From Azospirillum griseum (lineage in GTDB: Bacteria; Pseudomonadota; Alphaproteobacteria; Azospirillales; Azospirillaceae), in the NCBI RefSeq assembly GCF_003966125.1, contig NZ_RXMA01000003.1:1-44537 (forward strand): a stretch of DNA of 44,537 nt. Reading direction: 5' to 3'. Each line of letters opens with the position of its first letter. The first letter of the stretch is position 1. The notes beneath the pieces were generated by a model. That model was not told the DNA's origin, did not search any database, and was given only the letters and a program-made list of their open reading frames with translations. A program made the translations under genes and the position numbers. This document shows, one piece after another, positions 7,683 through 16,097 of this stretch.

Positions 7683-9270
7683 GATCCGTCGCCTCCGTCA
7701 TCGTCACGGCGGGTGCGTCCCGACGGCCCGACAGGCGATGGGACAGGCGGCGGGCCACCCGCCACGCCGTCCAGGCCGTCAGCGCCAACACCGCATCCAC
7801 CCCCAGCACCGGCCAATCGCCCAACGCGATGGCGCGCAGCGGGTGTTCGCCGGTGGTGAGCCAGTTCAGCCCCACGCAAGCCCCGGCGAGCGCGGCCACC
7901 GCCCAGCATTGCGCCGCCCAGGGCGGATCGCGCCGGGTGCGGAGAGCGGCGTGGATGACGCTGCCGATCCAGACCAGAAAGAACAGCCCGGCCTCGACCA
8001 GCTCGCGCGACGGCACGGTCGCGGGCAACAGCCGGTTGGCGGCCATCATCGCCAGCGTCGCGATCAGCAACCCGGTGATGCTGCCGCAGGCCAAGGCCCC
8101 GACGCTGCGCCACCCGAGTCCGACGACAGCGGTCTCGACCACCCGGCGTTTCTCCAGCCAATACAGCAGGCCGGTGCCGATCAACACGCACCCGCTCAGG
8201 CCGAACAGGAAATAGAGCCAGCGCAGCGGCCAATGGTCGAACGCCGCGATATGCAGGCCGGACAACAGCCGATGCGTGGCCACCACCGGGCCGGGCCGCT
8301 GGTGCTTCAGCACCGCACCGGTCACGCCATCGAAAAAGATCGGCTCGACGTCCAGGCTCAGACGGTCGCCGGTGTCGCGGTTCAGGCGCACGATCGACGC
8401 GGCGTCGCCCGCGTTGATGACGAAGACGACCGCCGCCTCCCCCCCGCCCCACAGGCGCTTGGCCTCCGCCAGCATCGGATCGAGCGGGGCGAGCGGGGCC
8501 GGGGTTCCGCTGCGCGGGCGGCTGTAATTGCCCAGCGCGTCGTCGTAGAAGCGCTGCACGTCGCCGTCATACAGGGCGTTCACCCCGGCGGGCAGCACCA
8601 TCGGCAGGATGATGACGATCCCGGTGAAGGAGATCATCAGATGGAAGGGCAGCACCAGAACGCCGGTCAGGTTGTGCAGATCCAGCAGCGACCGCCGCAA
8701 CTGCCCCCAACTGCGGAAGGTGAAGAAGTCCTTGAAAATGCGGGCGTGGATGATGATTCCGGAGATCAGACCGGCCAGCATCGCCACGGTGGCGAAGGAC
8801 ACGATCCAATAGCCGACGAAGCCCGCCCGCAGATGCAGGCTGTAATGCAGCGGGTAAAAGAAGGAGGTCGCCCCCAGCGTGCCGACCGGCGGCAGCAACC
8901 GCCCGTCCGCCGTCGCCATGCCGCCGGAAACACCGCCGTCGGTGCGCACGCGCAGTTCCATCACCGGGCGGCGGCCGTCCGGCAATTTGGCGTACCAGTC
9001 GCGCAGCCCCCGCCCGGCGGCGAGCCGCTCCACCACCGGCAGGACATTGCGATCGAGCGAGAACGGCGCGTCCGGCCTGTGCGCGCCCACCGCGCCGACG
9101 CGGGTGTCGGGCATCATCCAGCGGTCGATCTCGTCGGCGAAGACCGCCAGCGACCCCATGAAGAAGATCAGCATCAGCAGACCGCCGAGCGTCACCCCCG
9201 CCCAGGTGTGCGGCCACAGCATCGCGGCGCGCAGCGCCGGACTGATGAGCGCGCGCTTTTTCGTGCTCAT
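7675..9270 (-). CDS. PepSY-TM (PiuB/FpvG-like) membrane protein, probable ferric-siderophore reductase
   Basis: The 531-residue protein has the PepSY-associated membrane layout: a first helix after WPHTWAG (about residues 17-45), two central helices with conserved histidines (YSLHLRAGFVGYW and LDLHNLTGVLVLPFHL), a periplasmic region, a helix near residue 370 (LRWLYFLFGLSGCVLIG), and more helices to the C-terminus. Related proteins such as FpvG of Pseudomonas take part in reducing ferric siderophores at the inner membrane; the membrane histidines could bind haem. The start at 9270 overlaps the upstream DUF3649 gene by four bases (ATGA). Membership of the siderophore operon, just after the receptor, supports reductive release of iron. 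Reductase activity is inferred from family and context. Confidence 0.85.
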   Translation of the reverse strand: MSTKKRALISPALRAAMLWPHTWAGVTLGGLLMLIFFMGSLAVFADEIDRWMMPDTRVGAVGAHRPDAPFSLDRNVLPVVERLAAGRGLRDWYAKLPDGRRPVMELRVRTDGGVSGGMATADGRLLPPVGTLGATSFFYPLHYSLHLRAGFVGYWIVSFATVAMLAGLISGIIIHARIFKDFFTFRSWGQLRRSLLDLHNLTGVLVLPFHLMISFTGIVIILPMVLPAGVNALYDGDVQRFYDDALGNYSRPRSGTPAPLAPLDPMLAEAKRLWGGGEAAVVFVINAGDAASIVRLNRDTGDRLSLDVEPIFFDGVTGAVLKHQRPGPVVATHRLLSGLHIAAFDHWPLRWLYFLFGLSGCVLIGTGLLYWLEKRRVVETAVVGLGWRSVGALACGSITGLLIATLAMMAANRLLPATVPSRELVEAGLFFLVWIGSVIHAALRTRRDPPWAAQCWAVAALAGACVGLNWLTTGEHPLRAIALGDWPVLGVDAVLALTAWTAWRVARRLSHRLSGRRDAPAVTMTEATDHV

Positions 9271-9614
9271 GGCAAGATGATCCCAATCAGGCGGGAGGCG
9301 GTCATCATCACGATGCCGCCACCGCCCAGAACCGCCCAACCGACGGCGGCGCGTGGAACCGCGAAGGCCCACAGCGCCATCATCGGCAGGATCAGCAACG
9401 ACAACAGGCTGGCCGCCGTCACGGCTTCCGCCGGGGCCAGCCCGATCAACACCCCCAGCTCCGCCCCGAAGGCCGCCAGCCCCCAGGCGAAGCCATAGGC
9501 ACCGAAGACGGCCGCCGTCACCCGCGCGGCGGTCGTCCAGGCCGGGCGCGACGGGCGCGCCCCACCGGAGGGGGACCGGCCCGTTTCGGCCCGGCGGACC
9601 GTCTTCGCGCCCAT
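9267..9614 (-). CDS. DUF3649 family small membrane protein (iron uptake)
   Basis: The 115-residue protein has a basic N-terminal tail of about 27 residues and three hydrophobic helices (about 30-50, 56-84 and 88-113). It matches the DUF3649 pattern, a family found between TonB-dependent siderophore receptors and PepSY proteins. Its biochemical role is not known. Both ends are fused into the operon: its ATG overlaps the receptor stop by one base and its stop overlaps the PepSY start by four. This suggests translational coupling and a shared job with the PepSY and DUF3325 proteins. Confidence 0.75.
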   Translation of the reverse strand: MGAKTVRRAETGRSPSGGARPSRPAWTTAARVTAAVFGAYGFAWGLAAFGAELGVLIGLAPAEAVTAASLLSLLILPMMALWAFAVPRAAVGWAVLGGGGIVMMTASRLIGIILP

Positions 9615-11821
9615 CAGAGCTTGGCCCGCAGGGTCAGCAGGACGGTGCGCGGCTCGCCATAGATGTTGCCCGACTGCGCGTTGCCGATGCGCTGGTAATA
9701 GCTGCGGTCGAACAGGTTCTTGACGTTGACCGCCGCCGTCACCTTTTCGGTCACGTCATAGGCCACGCGGGCGTCCACCGTCGCGTAACCGCCCTGGGTC
9801 AGGCGGGCGTAGTTCAGCGAGGGGAACTCGTTGTACATGGAGGTCTGCGCGTTGACGCCGCCGCCCACGCTCAGGCGGCTGTCAATGGCCTCCGGCAGGC
9901 GGTAATTGGCCCAGAGGCGGACCTGATGCTTGGGGGCGATGGCGGTGAAGGCGCTCGCCGCGTTGGCGCTGCTGTCCAGGCTCTTGGCGTTGGTGTAGGT
10001 GTAACCGGCGTACAGGTCCAGGCCCGGCAGAACCTCACCCGACAGATCCAGCTCCACACCACGGCTCTGCGCCTTGCCGCCGGACACATAGATCGACTGG
10101 TTGGGGTAACGCGGATCGGATTGCGGGCGGTTCTCCTCCGTGATGTGGAAGAGCGAGGCGGTGGCGTGCAGGCGTCCGCCGAAATAATCGGCCTTCACCC
10201 CGGCCTCGTACTGGCGGCCCTTCAGCGGGGTCAGCACCTTGCCCGCCGCGTCCACATAGGATTGCGGCTGATAGACCTGCGAGACGCTGGTGTAGAGGGC
10301 GTAGGTGCTGTTGATGTCATAGACCAGCCCGGCGTAGGGCGTGACCTTGCCATCGACCGACGCGCTCGATTCCGCCGTCCCGGCCAGCCGGTCGGCATCC
10401 ACCTTGGTCTGCCACCAGTTGATCCGCCCGCCGACGATGAAGCGCAACGGCTCGGCCAGACGCAGACGCAGCACGCCGTAACCGCCCCAGCTGTCGGTTG
10501 TGGTGTGGGTGTCGCGCTGCCAGTCACGCCACGCCGGTTCGGCGGTGGACGCGTTGGCCGCAAAGATGTTCTGTGTCACCGACCAACTCCCAACCGGGTT
10601 GGCGGCGCGGTGGCGGAAGGTGGTGCGTTCGTAATTGACCCCGACCGCCGCCTCGTGCGTCCGGTCCAGCAGACGGAAATCGCCGCTGGCCGACAGATCG
10701 GCCCCAAACTGCTCTTGGTCGTAACGCACCTTCTGGGCGTAGAGCGTGGTGCGGTTGACCCCCGGTGTGACCGGAGAATAGGCGTAGGCCATCTTCCGGT
10801 CCATCTCGTTGCTGATGTAATGGGTGGCCAGTTTGACGTTCCAACCGTTGCCGAAGCGGTGTTCCAGGTCGGCAAAGCCGCCCTTGGTGGTGAACACGTC
10901 GCGGTTCCAGTCCAGACCGAGCGAGGTCGAGCGCGGCACGTCGAGCAGACGCAACTGCGCCTGACCACCCACGACCGAGGCGTAGGCGGGCAGATTCCAC
11001 GCCCCGCTGTAGTCCATGCGCTGATACCACGCGCCCGCCGTCAGCGTGGTGTCGGGGGTCAGGTCGGCGGCGATGCTGCCATAACCGAGCGCGCGGCGTT
11101 GGTCGGTCCAGTCCTGAAAGCTGTTGCGGTCCTGATAGGCCCCGACGAAGCGCCCGCGCAGCGTGCCGGACTCGTTCAGGGACCCGGTGATGTCGCCCTC
11201 GCCCCGATAGTTGGCGTAGGATCCGGCGGTCAGCTCGCCATAGCCTTCCAGCGACTTTTTCGGCAGCTTGCGCACCAGATTGACCGCACCGCCGGGACCG
11301 CCCATGCCGTTCAGCAGGCCCGCCGGTCCCTTCAGCACCTCGACCCGCTCATACATCGCCAGATCGGGCGAGGCGAAGATGCGGTCGTCCAGCGTGGTCG
11401 GTACGCCGTTGTATTGCAGGTTGGTGATCTCGAACCCGCGCGAATAGATGTTCAGGCGGTTGCCGTCGATCGGCTCCACCGTCACGCCCGGCGTCTGGCG
11501 CAGGGCCTCGTCCAGCGTGACGAGCTTCTGCTCCTCGAACCGTTCGCGCGGCACCGTGGTGATGGTTTGCGGCACCTCGCGCGGGGCCAGCGGCAGCTTG
11601 GACCCGACGGTGGTCGGCGGGTTGGCGTCGCGCTGGCGCTCGCCGCCGACGCTGATGGTCGGCAGCGACAGGCTTTCGGTTGTCGCCGCGTCGGTGGTCC
11701 CCGTCGTTTGGGCCATCACCACCGACGGCAGCAGCAACGCCGCCGCCGCGACCGACCCCAGCAGACGGACGCGCCCCCTGCTCCACTCCCCAAGGCGTCC
11801 AGGCTGCCTGATGCTCTTCAT
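9614..11821 (-). CDS. TonB-dependent siderophore receptor (FhuE/FpvA-like)
   Basis: From the Met at 11821 the protein has a signal peptide ending near VVMAQ, a TonB-box-like LPTISVGG, a plug domain (roughly the next 130 residues, with QTITTVPRE and the family stretch RGFEI), and a long beta-barrel. No N-terminal STN signalling domain is present, so it is a plain transporter rather than a FecA/FpvA-type signal transducer. It should import the ferric form of the peptide made by the neighbouring NRPS genes. I prefer 11821 because GGGGGA lies about seven bases upstream and the signal peptide follows at once; an ATG at 11842, overlapping the upstream stop by four bases, would add seven residues. 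The frame is intact. Confidence 0.93.
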   Translation of the reverse strand: MKSIRQPGRLGEWSRGRVRLLGSVAAAALLLPSVVMAQTTGTTDAATTESLSLPTISVGGERQRDANPPTTVGSKLPLAPREVPQTITTVPRERFEEQKLVTLDEALRQTPGVTVEPIDGNRLNIYSRGFEITNLQYNGVPTTLDDRIFASPDLAMYERVEVLKGPAGLLNGMGGPGGAVNLVRKLPKKSLEGYGELTAGSYANYRGEGDITGSLNESGTLRGRFVGAYQDRNSFQDWTDQRRALGYGSIAADLTPDTTLTAGAWYQRMDYSGAWNLPAYASVVGGQAQLRLLDVPRSTSLGLDWNRDVFTTKGGFADLEHRFGNGWNVKLATHYISNEMDRKMAYAYSPVTPGVNRTTLYAQKVRYDQEQFGADLSASGDFRLLDRTHEAAVGVNYERTTFRHRAANPVGSWSVTQNIFAANASTAEPAWRDWQRDTHTTTDSWGGYGVLRLRLAEPLRFIVGGRINWWQTKVDADRLAGTAESSASVDGKVTPYAGLVYDINSTYALYTSVSQVYQPQSYVDAAGKVLTPLKGRQYEAGVKADYFGGRLHATASLFHITEENRPQSDPRYPNQSIYVSGGKAQSRGVELDLSGEVLPGLDLYAGYTYTNAKSLDSSANAASAFTAIAPKHQVRLWANYRLPEAIDSRLSVGGGVNAQTSMYNEFPSLNYARLTQGGYATVDARVAYDVTEKVTAAVNVKNLFDRSYYQRIGNAQSGNIYGEPRTVLLTLRAKL

Positions 11822-11838
11822 CGGAATAATCCCCCAAT

Positions 11839-13200
11839 TCATCGCTGTGCGGATGTCAACATGCGGATGGTGTCGCCTTGTGCGTCCGCCGGAACGGCGG
11901 CGGTCAGGGCGGTGGCGATCTCCTGCGCGCGGATGGGCAGGATCGACAGCAGGCTGTCGCTCAGGCCGTGGGTGGCCTCGCAGCAGCCTTGCAGGTACAG
12001 GCCGACGGAACAGCCGGGGACCGTGGGCAGGCGGTAATCCCGCCCGACCTCCCCGCCGGTCAGCCAGGGTTCCATCGGCTGCAACAACGCCTCGTGGATG
12101 CGGCGGCGGTAGCCGGTGGCGAGCAGGACGGCGTCGTAGCGCCGTTCCTCCCGCGATCCGTCGTCCAGATTGGCCAGGGCGAGCGTGACGCCATCACCGT
12201 CGGGCCGGGCGGTGGCGGTCACCACCTCCCGCCGGGTCAGCATGGCGTGGCGCTCCGCGCCCGCGACCTTCTGCTGGTAAAAGATGGCGTAGATCGCGTC
12301 GATCAGGTCGGGATCGACGACGGCGTAGTTGGTGTTGTGGAAGGCGCGCAGCAGCGCGGCGCGCTCGTCGGCGGGCAGGCCATAGAGGTAGCCGGTGTAG
12401 TCGGCGTCAAAGACCTTGTTGGCGAACGGGCTGCTGTCGGCGGGCCGCATCGCCGGGCCGCGCGCGATCACGTCCACCGCCACCCCGCGCCCGTGCAGGT
12501 CAAGGAACAGTTCGGCCGCGCTCTGCCCCAGCCCGATCACCGCCACCCGCCCGGCCCGCGCCAGAGCGTCGGCGGCGGCCAGATAGCCGTTCGAATGGAT
12601 CACCAGCGGGCCATCCTGCGGACCATCGGGCACCGGATGGCTGCGGACCAGGGATTGAAACGGCTCCGGCACCTGCGGCGTCGCCCCGGCCCCGATCACC
12701 ACGTTGCGGGCCAACAGGCTGCGGTCCCGCCCCGCCGCATCCCGCGCGTGGACCCGGACCTGCGACAGCCCACCGCCAGCGCCACGCACCGGCTCCACCG
12801 CCGTGACCGTCACGCCATAGCCGCAGACGTCGGCGAAGTCCGCCGCCACCCAGCCGAGATAGTCGTTGAACTCCCGGCGGCTGGGGTAAAAGGTCCGCAG
12901 ATTGATGAAATCCTGAAGCCGCCCCCGCCGGTGCAGGTAGCTGAGGAAGCTGTAGCGGCTGGTCGGATCGCGCAGCGACACCAGATCCTTGAGGAAGGAG
13001 ATCTGCATGCGGCTGCCGTCCAACAGCATGTTGCCGTGCCAGACGAAGCGGTCGCGCTGCTCCAGAAAGCGGGCGGACAGCGGCGACCCCGCGTCGCGCA
13101 GGGCCACCGCCAAGGCCAGATTGGACGGGCCGAAACCGACGCCGACCAGATCATGCGCCCGCGTTTCGTCGGCGCGCAGCGGGGTGGGGGTTCCGTCCAT
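11839..13200 (-). CDS. pvdA: L-ornithine N5-monooxygenase (PvdA/SidA family)
   Basis: The 453-residue flavoenzyme should hydroxylate the side-chain nitrogen of L-ornithine with FAD, NADPH and O2, giving N5-hydroxyornithine for the hydroxamate group. An FAD-binding motif GVGFGPSNLALA lies at residues 20-31, the substrate-side block MQISFLKDLVSLRDPTSRY follows near residue 65, an NADPH-binding motif VIGLGQSAAE sits in the middle, and ATGY is near the end. The SFLKDLV block resembles ornithine enzymes (PvdA) more than lysine enzymes (IucD). The hydroxyornithine-type code of the last NRPS agrees. The gene starts three bases after the acyltransferase stop and its own stop touches the receptor gene. 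Confidence 0.93.
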   Translation of the reverse strand: MDGTPTPLRADETRAHDLVGVGFGPSNLALAVALRDAGSPLSARFLEQRDRFVWHGNMLLDGSRMQISFLKDLVSLRDPTSRYSFLSYLHRRGRLQDFINLRTFYPSRREFNDYLGWVAADFADVCGYGVTVTAVEPVRGAGGGLSQVRVHARDAAGRDRSLLARNVVIGAGATPQVPEPFQSLVRSHPVPDGPQDGPLVIHSNGYLAAADALARAGRVAVIGLGQSAAELFLDLHGRGVAVDVIARGPAMRPADSSPFANKVFDADYTGYLYGLPADERAALLRAFHNTNYAVVDPDLIDAIYAIFYQQKVAGAERHAMLTRREVVTATARPDGDGVTLALANLDDGSREERRYDAVLLATGYRRRIHEALLQPMEPWLTGGEVGRDYRLPTVPGCSVGLYLQGCCEATHGLSDSLLSILPIRAQEIATALTAAVPADAQGDTIRMLTSAQR

Positions 13201-13203
13201 CCC

Positions 13204-14433
13204 TCAGCCCCCCTGCCGGGGTGCGGTTGCGGCAGCGGCGGTAATGGCCGGGGCCGGATCGGCGCGCGGCACCCACAGGCGGTCGGCGAAGTAACGCTCG
13301 CGCAGCAGCATGACCAGCATGGCCCGCTTGTGCGGGAAATCAAACTCCTTGACCTTGGCGAAGCCGGAACGGTCGAGGTTGCGGATCTGCTGGTGGTGAT
13401 CGGCGCGCGGTTCGCCGACGATGCGCTGGGTCCGGGAATCGTCCAGGAACATGAAATGCACCAGCGACGGCAGCCAGGCGCTGACATAGGCGCGCCCGCG
13501 CACACGCTCCTCCCCGATCAGGACATGCCATCCCCGGTCATGATCCTGGGCGTCGTAATAGGCCCCGATGCGGTTCTCCTTGGCCCAATACACTTCGAAA
13601 TAGCCAAAGGGCGCGCCGTCCAGGCTGGCGATCAGCGGCATCGTGTGGGGATCGGACGTCTGCGCGTCGAGATAGGCGCGGTGATGGTCGAGATCCCCGC
13701 TTTCCTGCCAGAAGGCGGCGACGCGGGGATCGTTCTGCCAGCGGTGGAACCGCTCCAGATCCCGCACCGGATCGGCCAAACGGAAGCTCAGGGTCTGGCC
13801 CAGCCATGGGATGTGGCGGGCGTAGAGCGTGCCTTGCGGCTTGGGCGGGCGGCGCGGGTGATAGCGCCCGTTCGACAGGACATGCGTTTGCGGGTAGCCG
13901 CCCGATCCCGCCGTCAGCAGCCACAGGTCGGGGCGCTGGAAAAGCGCGCCCGCCAAGGCCCACAGGCCGCCGCCCGCGTCCTCCACCGCCACGCCGTCGC
14001 CGCGCAGCGTCTCGGCCAGCGCGTCGGGGGCGAGCAGGCGCAGGCGCGACGGGGTGTCGGCGCGGGCAAAGGCGGCGTCGAGCGCGGCCAGGGCGGCCAG
14101 CCGTTGGACTTCAGCCGTTGCGATGGACGCCGCCGTGTCCGGCGCACCGTCAAAGGTCAGCGTGGCGTCGCTCCCGTCACCAAGCAGACGCCAGCGCTGG
14201 ATCGTGTGGTCGTCCAGGGCGACGGTGAGACGGTCGTCGACCCAGCGGGTGACGAGGGGGCGGCCCAGCGCGCGGCACGGTGCCGGTGCACCGCCGGATG
14301 CGGCCAGGGTGTCGGCGGCCAGGGTGTCGTCGGTTGCGGCGGTCATCTCGGACGCCTCCTGTTCAGGCGGCGCGCAGGGAGCGGCGGCCTTGGGTGAAAG
14401 GGGGAATGGGAACGGCAGGGCGGAAGGGGTCAT
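13204..14433 (-). CDS. Siderophore GNAT acyltransferase (IucB/AlcB type), N5-hydroxyornithine acylase
   Basis: The 409-residue protein has a poorly conserved N-terminal half and a C-terminal acyltransferase domain of the siderophore type. The typical block runs from FHRWQNDPRVAAFWQE through GYFEVYWAKENRIG, VSAWLPSLVHFMFLDD and VGEPRADHHQQIRNLDRSGF. Relatives acylate hydroxylysine or hydroxyornithine with acetyl-CoA or another acyl-CoA. Next to an ornithine monooxygenase, the likely product is N5-acyl-N5-hydroxyornithine, the hydroxamate. The acyl group cannot be told; acetyl is the default. The ATG at 14433 overlaps the ABC exporter stop (ATGA) and has GGAGG upstream. A Met at 14346 with AGGAGG eight bases upstream is an equally strong start and would remove a 29-residue Pro/Ala-rich leader. 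Confidence 0.88.
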   Translation of the reverse strand: MTPSALPFPFPLSPKAAAPCAPPEQEASEMTAATDDTLAADTLAASGGAPAPCRALGRPLVTRWVDDRLTVALDDHTIQRWRLLGDGSDATLTFDGAPDTAASIATAEVQRLAALAALDAAFARADTPSRLRLLAPDALAETLRGDGVAVEDAGGGLWALAGALFQRPDLWLLTAGSGGYPQTHVLSNGRYHPRRPPKPQGTLYARHIPWLGQTLSFRLADPVRDLERFHRWQNDPRVAAFWQESGDLDHHRAYLDAQTSDPHTMPLIASLDGAPFGYFEVYWAKENRIGAYYDAQDHDRGWHVLIGEERVRGRAYVSAWLPSLVHFMFLDDSRTQRIVGEPRADHHQQIRNLDRSGFAKVKEFDFPHKRAMLVMLLRERYFADRLWVPRADPAPAITAAAATAPRQGG

Positions 14434-16097
14434 TGCGCCGCCTCCATCACCGGCGGGGACTCCGCCGCCGGACCGGTCCAGGGCGTCAGCACCCCGGCGT
14501 CGCAGCGCAGCACCCGGTCGGCGCGGTGGAAATAACGGTCGTCGTGGCTGACGGCGACGATAGTTCGGCCGCCGCGCGCCAGCTCCGGCAGCAATTCGTC
14601 GTAGAAGAAGGCGCGGAACTGCGGGTCCTGATCCGCCGCCCATTCGTCGAGCAGCAGGATCGGCCGCTCCTCCACCGCCGCCGCCAGCAGGGCCAGCCGC
14701 TTGCGCTGCCCCTGCGACAGCCGGATGTCGGACAGGCGGTCGCCGGTCAGCGTCACCTTGCGGTCCAGCCGCAGCCGGTGCAGGAAGGACTGGGCCAGCG
14801 CCTCATCCAAGCGCCCGTCGGGGCCGACCAGCCGGTCGAACAGGTAGGGGGTGGAAAAGACGGCGCTGATCTGCTCGCGCAGCCAGCCGCGCCGCTCCTC
14901 CGTCACCTCAATCCCGGCCAGACGGATGGTTCCGGCGCTGGGGCGGCGCAGCCCCGCCAGCAGCGTCAGCAGCGTGGATTTGCCGCCGCCGTTGCCGCCG
15001 ACGATGAACAGGATCTCCCCCGCCCGCAGGGTCAGATCGACCGGGCCGAGGTGAAAGCCCGGCTCTCCCCCCTGCGCGGGATGGTCATAGACCACGCCGG
15101 ACAGTTCCAGCAGCGGGCCTGCCGTTGGAAGGGCGGCGGGGACATCGGCCCTGGCGGTCGGGTTGTCGAAGGACGCGCGGTGCGGCTCCAGCCCCAGCGC
15201 CTCCACCTTGGCCAGCGCCACCCCGCCCGACAGCAGGATCGGCAGCGTGCCAACCAGATCGCTGAGCGGCATGCGCAGGAACATCAGCACCAGCACGAAT
15301 CCGGCGGTCAGGCTGCGCGGCTGGCCCAGCGCGTCGCCCACCGCGAAGATGCCGACGATCACGCCGAGAATGACCAGCGCGGTCCAACTCAGGCTCAACA
15401 CCCAATAGCGGTCGGCGCGGGTTTCGGTGTCGCGGGCCAGTTCGGCGACGGCGGTCAGGTCATGCCGGTGGAACACGCGCTTGCGCGCGGTGTTGAGCGC
15501 CAGCTCGTTCCGCCCCTCCACCGCGCCGCGATACCCGGCGAACAGCCGGTCGTCGATGGCGCGCACGGCGATCATCAACCGCCGCATCGCCGACACCCAA
15601 CCATAGGCCGCCCCCACCGCCAGCCCGATGGCCGCCGCGCTGACCAGGAACAGCGGCGCGGACAGCCAGGCGAGATAGGCGAAACCGCCCAGCACCAGCA
15701 CGCCGTTGCAGAAAACGAAGGGCAAACGGTTGAAGGCCTGCCCCACCGCCGCGATGTCCTTGGTCAGCGTGGCGTAGAGGGCGGGCGCGCCCACCGCCTC
15801 CAGCCGTTCGACGTCGGTGTCGAGCAGCCGCTTGACCGTCGCCGTCCGCAACTCGCACACCACCGCGTGGCCCAGCGCCGTCAACAGCGCCTGGGACGCG
15901 AAACCACAGCCGAACACCGCCGCCAGCAGCAGGCCCAGGATCCCAAAGGTCGCGGCGTCGGGGTCGGCGGTTCCGGCAATCAGCCGGTTGACCAACGCGA
16001 TCACCGCCAACCCGGCCAGCGACCCGGCGGCCCCCAGCAGCAGCGCCAGCGGCAAGCGCCCGCGCGACCGGCGCAGCAGAACGATCAACAGGCTCAT
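14430..16097 (-). CDS. pvdE: Cyclic-peptide/siderophore-precursor export ABC transporter (PvdE/SyrD-like)
   Basis: The 555-residue half-transporter has six membrane helices (about residues 1-300) and an ATPase domain (about 335-545). Walker A is GGNGGGKST, the signature is LSQGQRKR, and Walker B is ILLLDEW. This short form with the LSxGQRKR signature is characteristic of PvdE and SyrD, which move NRPS peptides across the inner membrane. In Pseudomonas, PvdE carries the acylated pyoverdine precursor to the periplasm. Here it likely exports the new siderophore. Its ATG overlaps the end of the Gly-module NRPS gene by four bases, so the two are coupled. No periplasmic maturation enzymes (PvdQ, PvdN, PvdP) are in the window. 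Confidence 0.92.
   Translation of the reverse strand: MSLLIVLLRRSRGRLPLALLLGAAGSLAGLAVIALVNRLIAGTADPDAATFGILGLLLAAVFGCGFASQALLTALGHAVVCELRTATVKRLLDTDVERLEAVGAPALYATLTKDIAAVGQAFNRLPFVFCNGVLVLGGFAYLAWLSAPLFLVSAAAIGLAVGAAYGWVSAMRRLMIAVRAIDDRLFAGYRGAVEGRNELALNTARKRVFHRHDLTAVAELARDTETRADRYWVLSLSWTALVILGVIVGIFAVGDALGQPRSLTAGFVLVLMFLRMPLSDLVGTLPILLSGGVALAKVEALGLEPHRASFDNPTARADVPAALPTAGPLLELSGVVYDHPAQGGEPGFHLGPVDLTLRAGEILFIVGGNGGGKSTLLTLLAGLRRPSAGTIRLAGIEVTEERRGWLREQISAVFSTPYLFDRLVGPDGRLDEALAQSFLHRLRLDRKVTLTGDRLSDIRLSQGQRKRLALLAAAVEERPILLLDEWAADQDPQFRAFFYDELLPELARGGRTIVAVSHDDRYFHRADRVLRCDAGVLTPWTGPAAESPPVMEAAQ

Noticed and set aside
9614..11821. Signal-transducing receptor of the FecA/FpvA type
   Set aside because: No STN domain between the signal peptide and the plug, and no FecI/FecR-like genes in the window.
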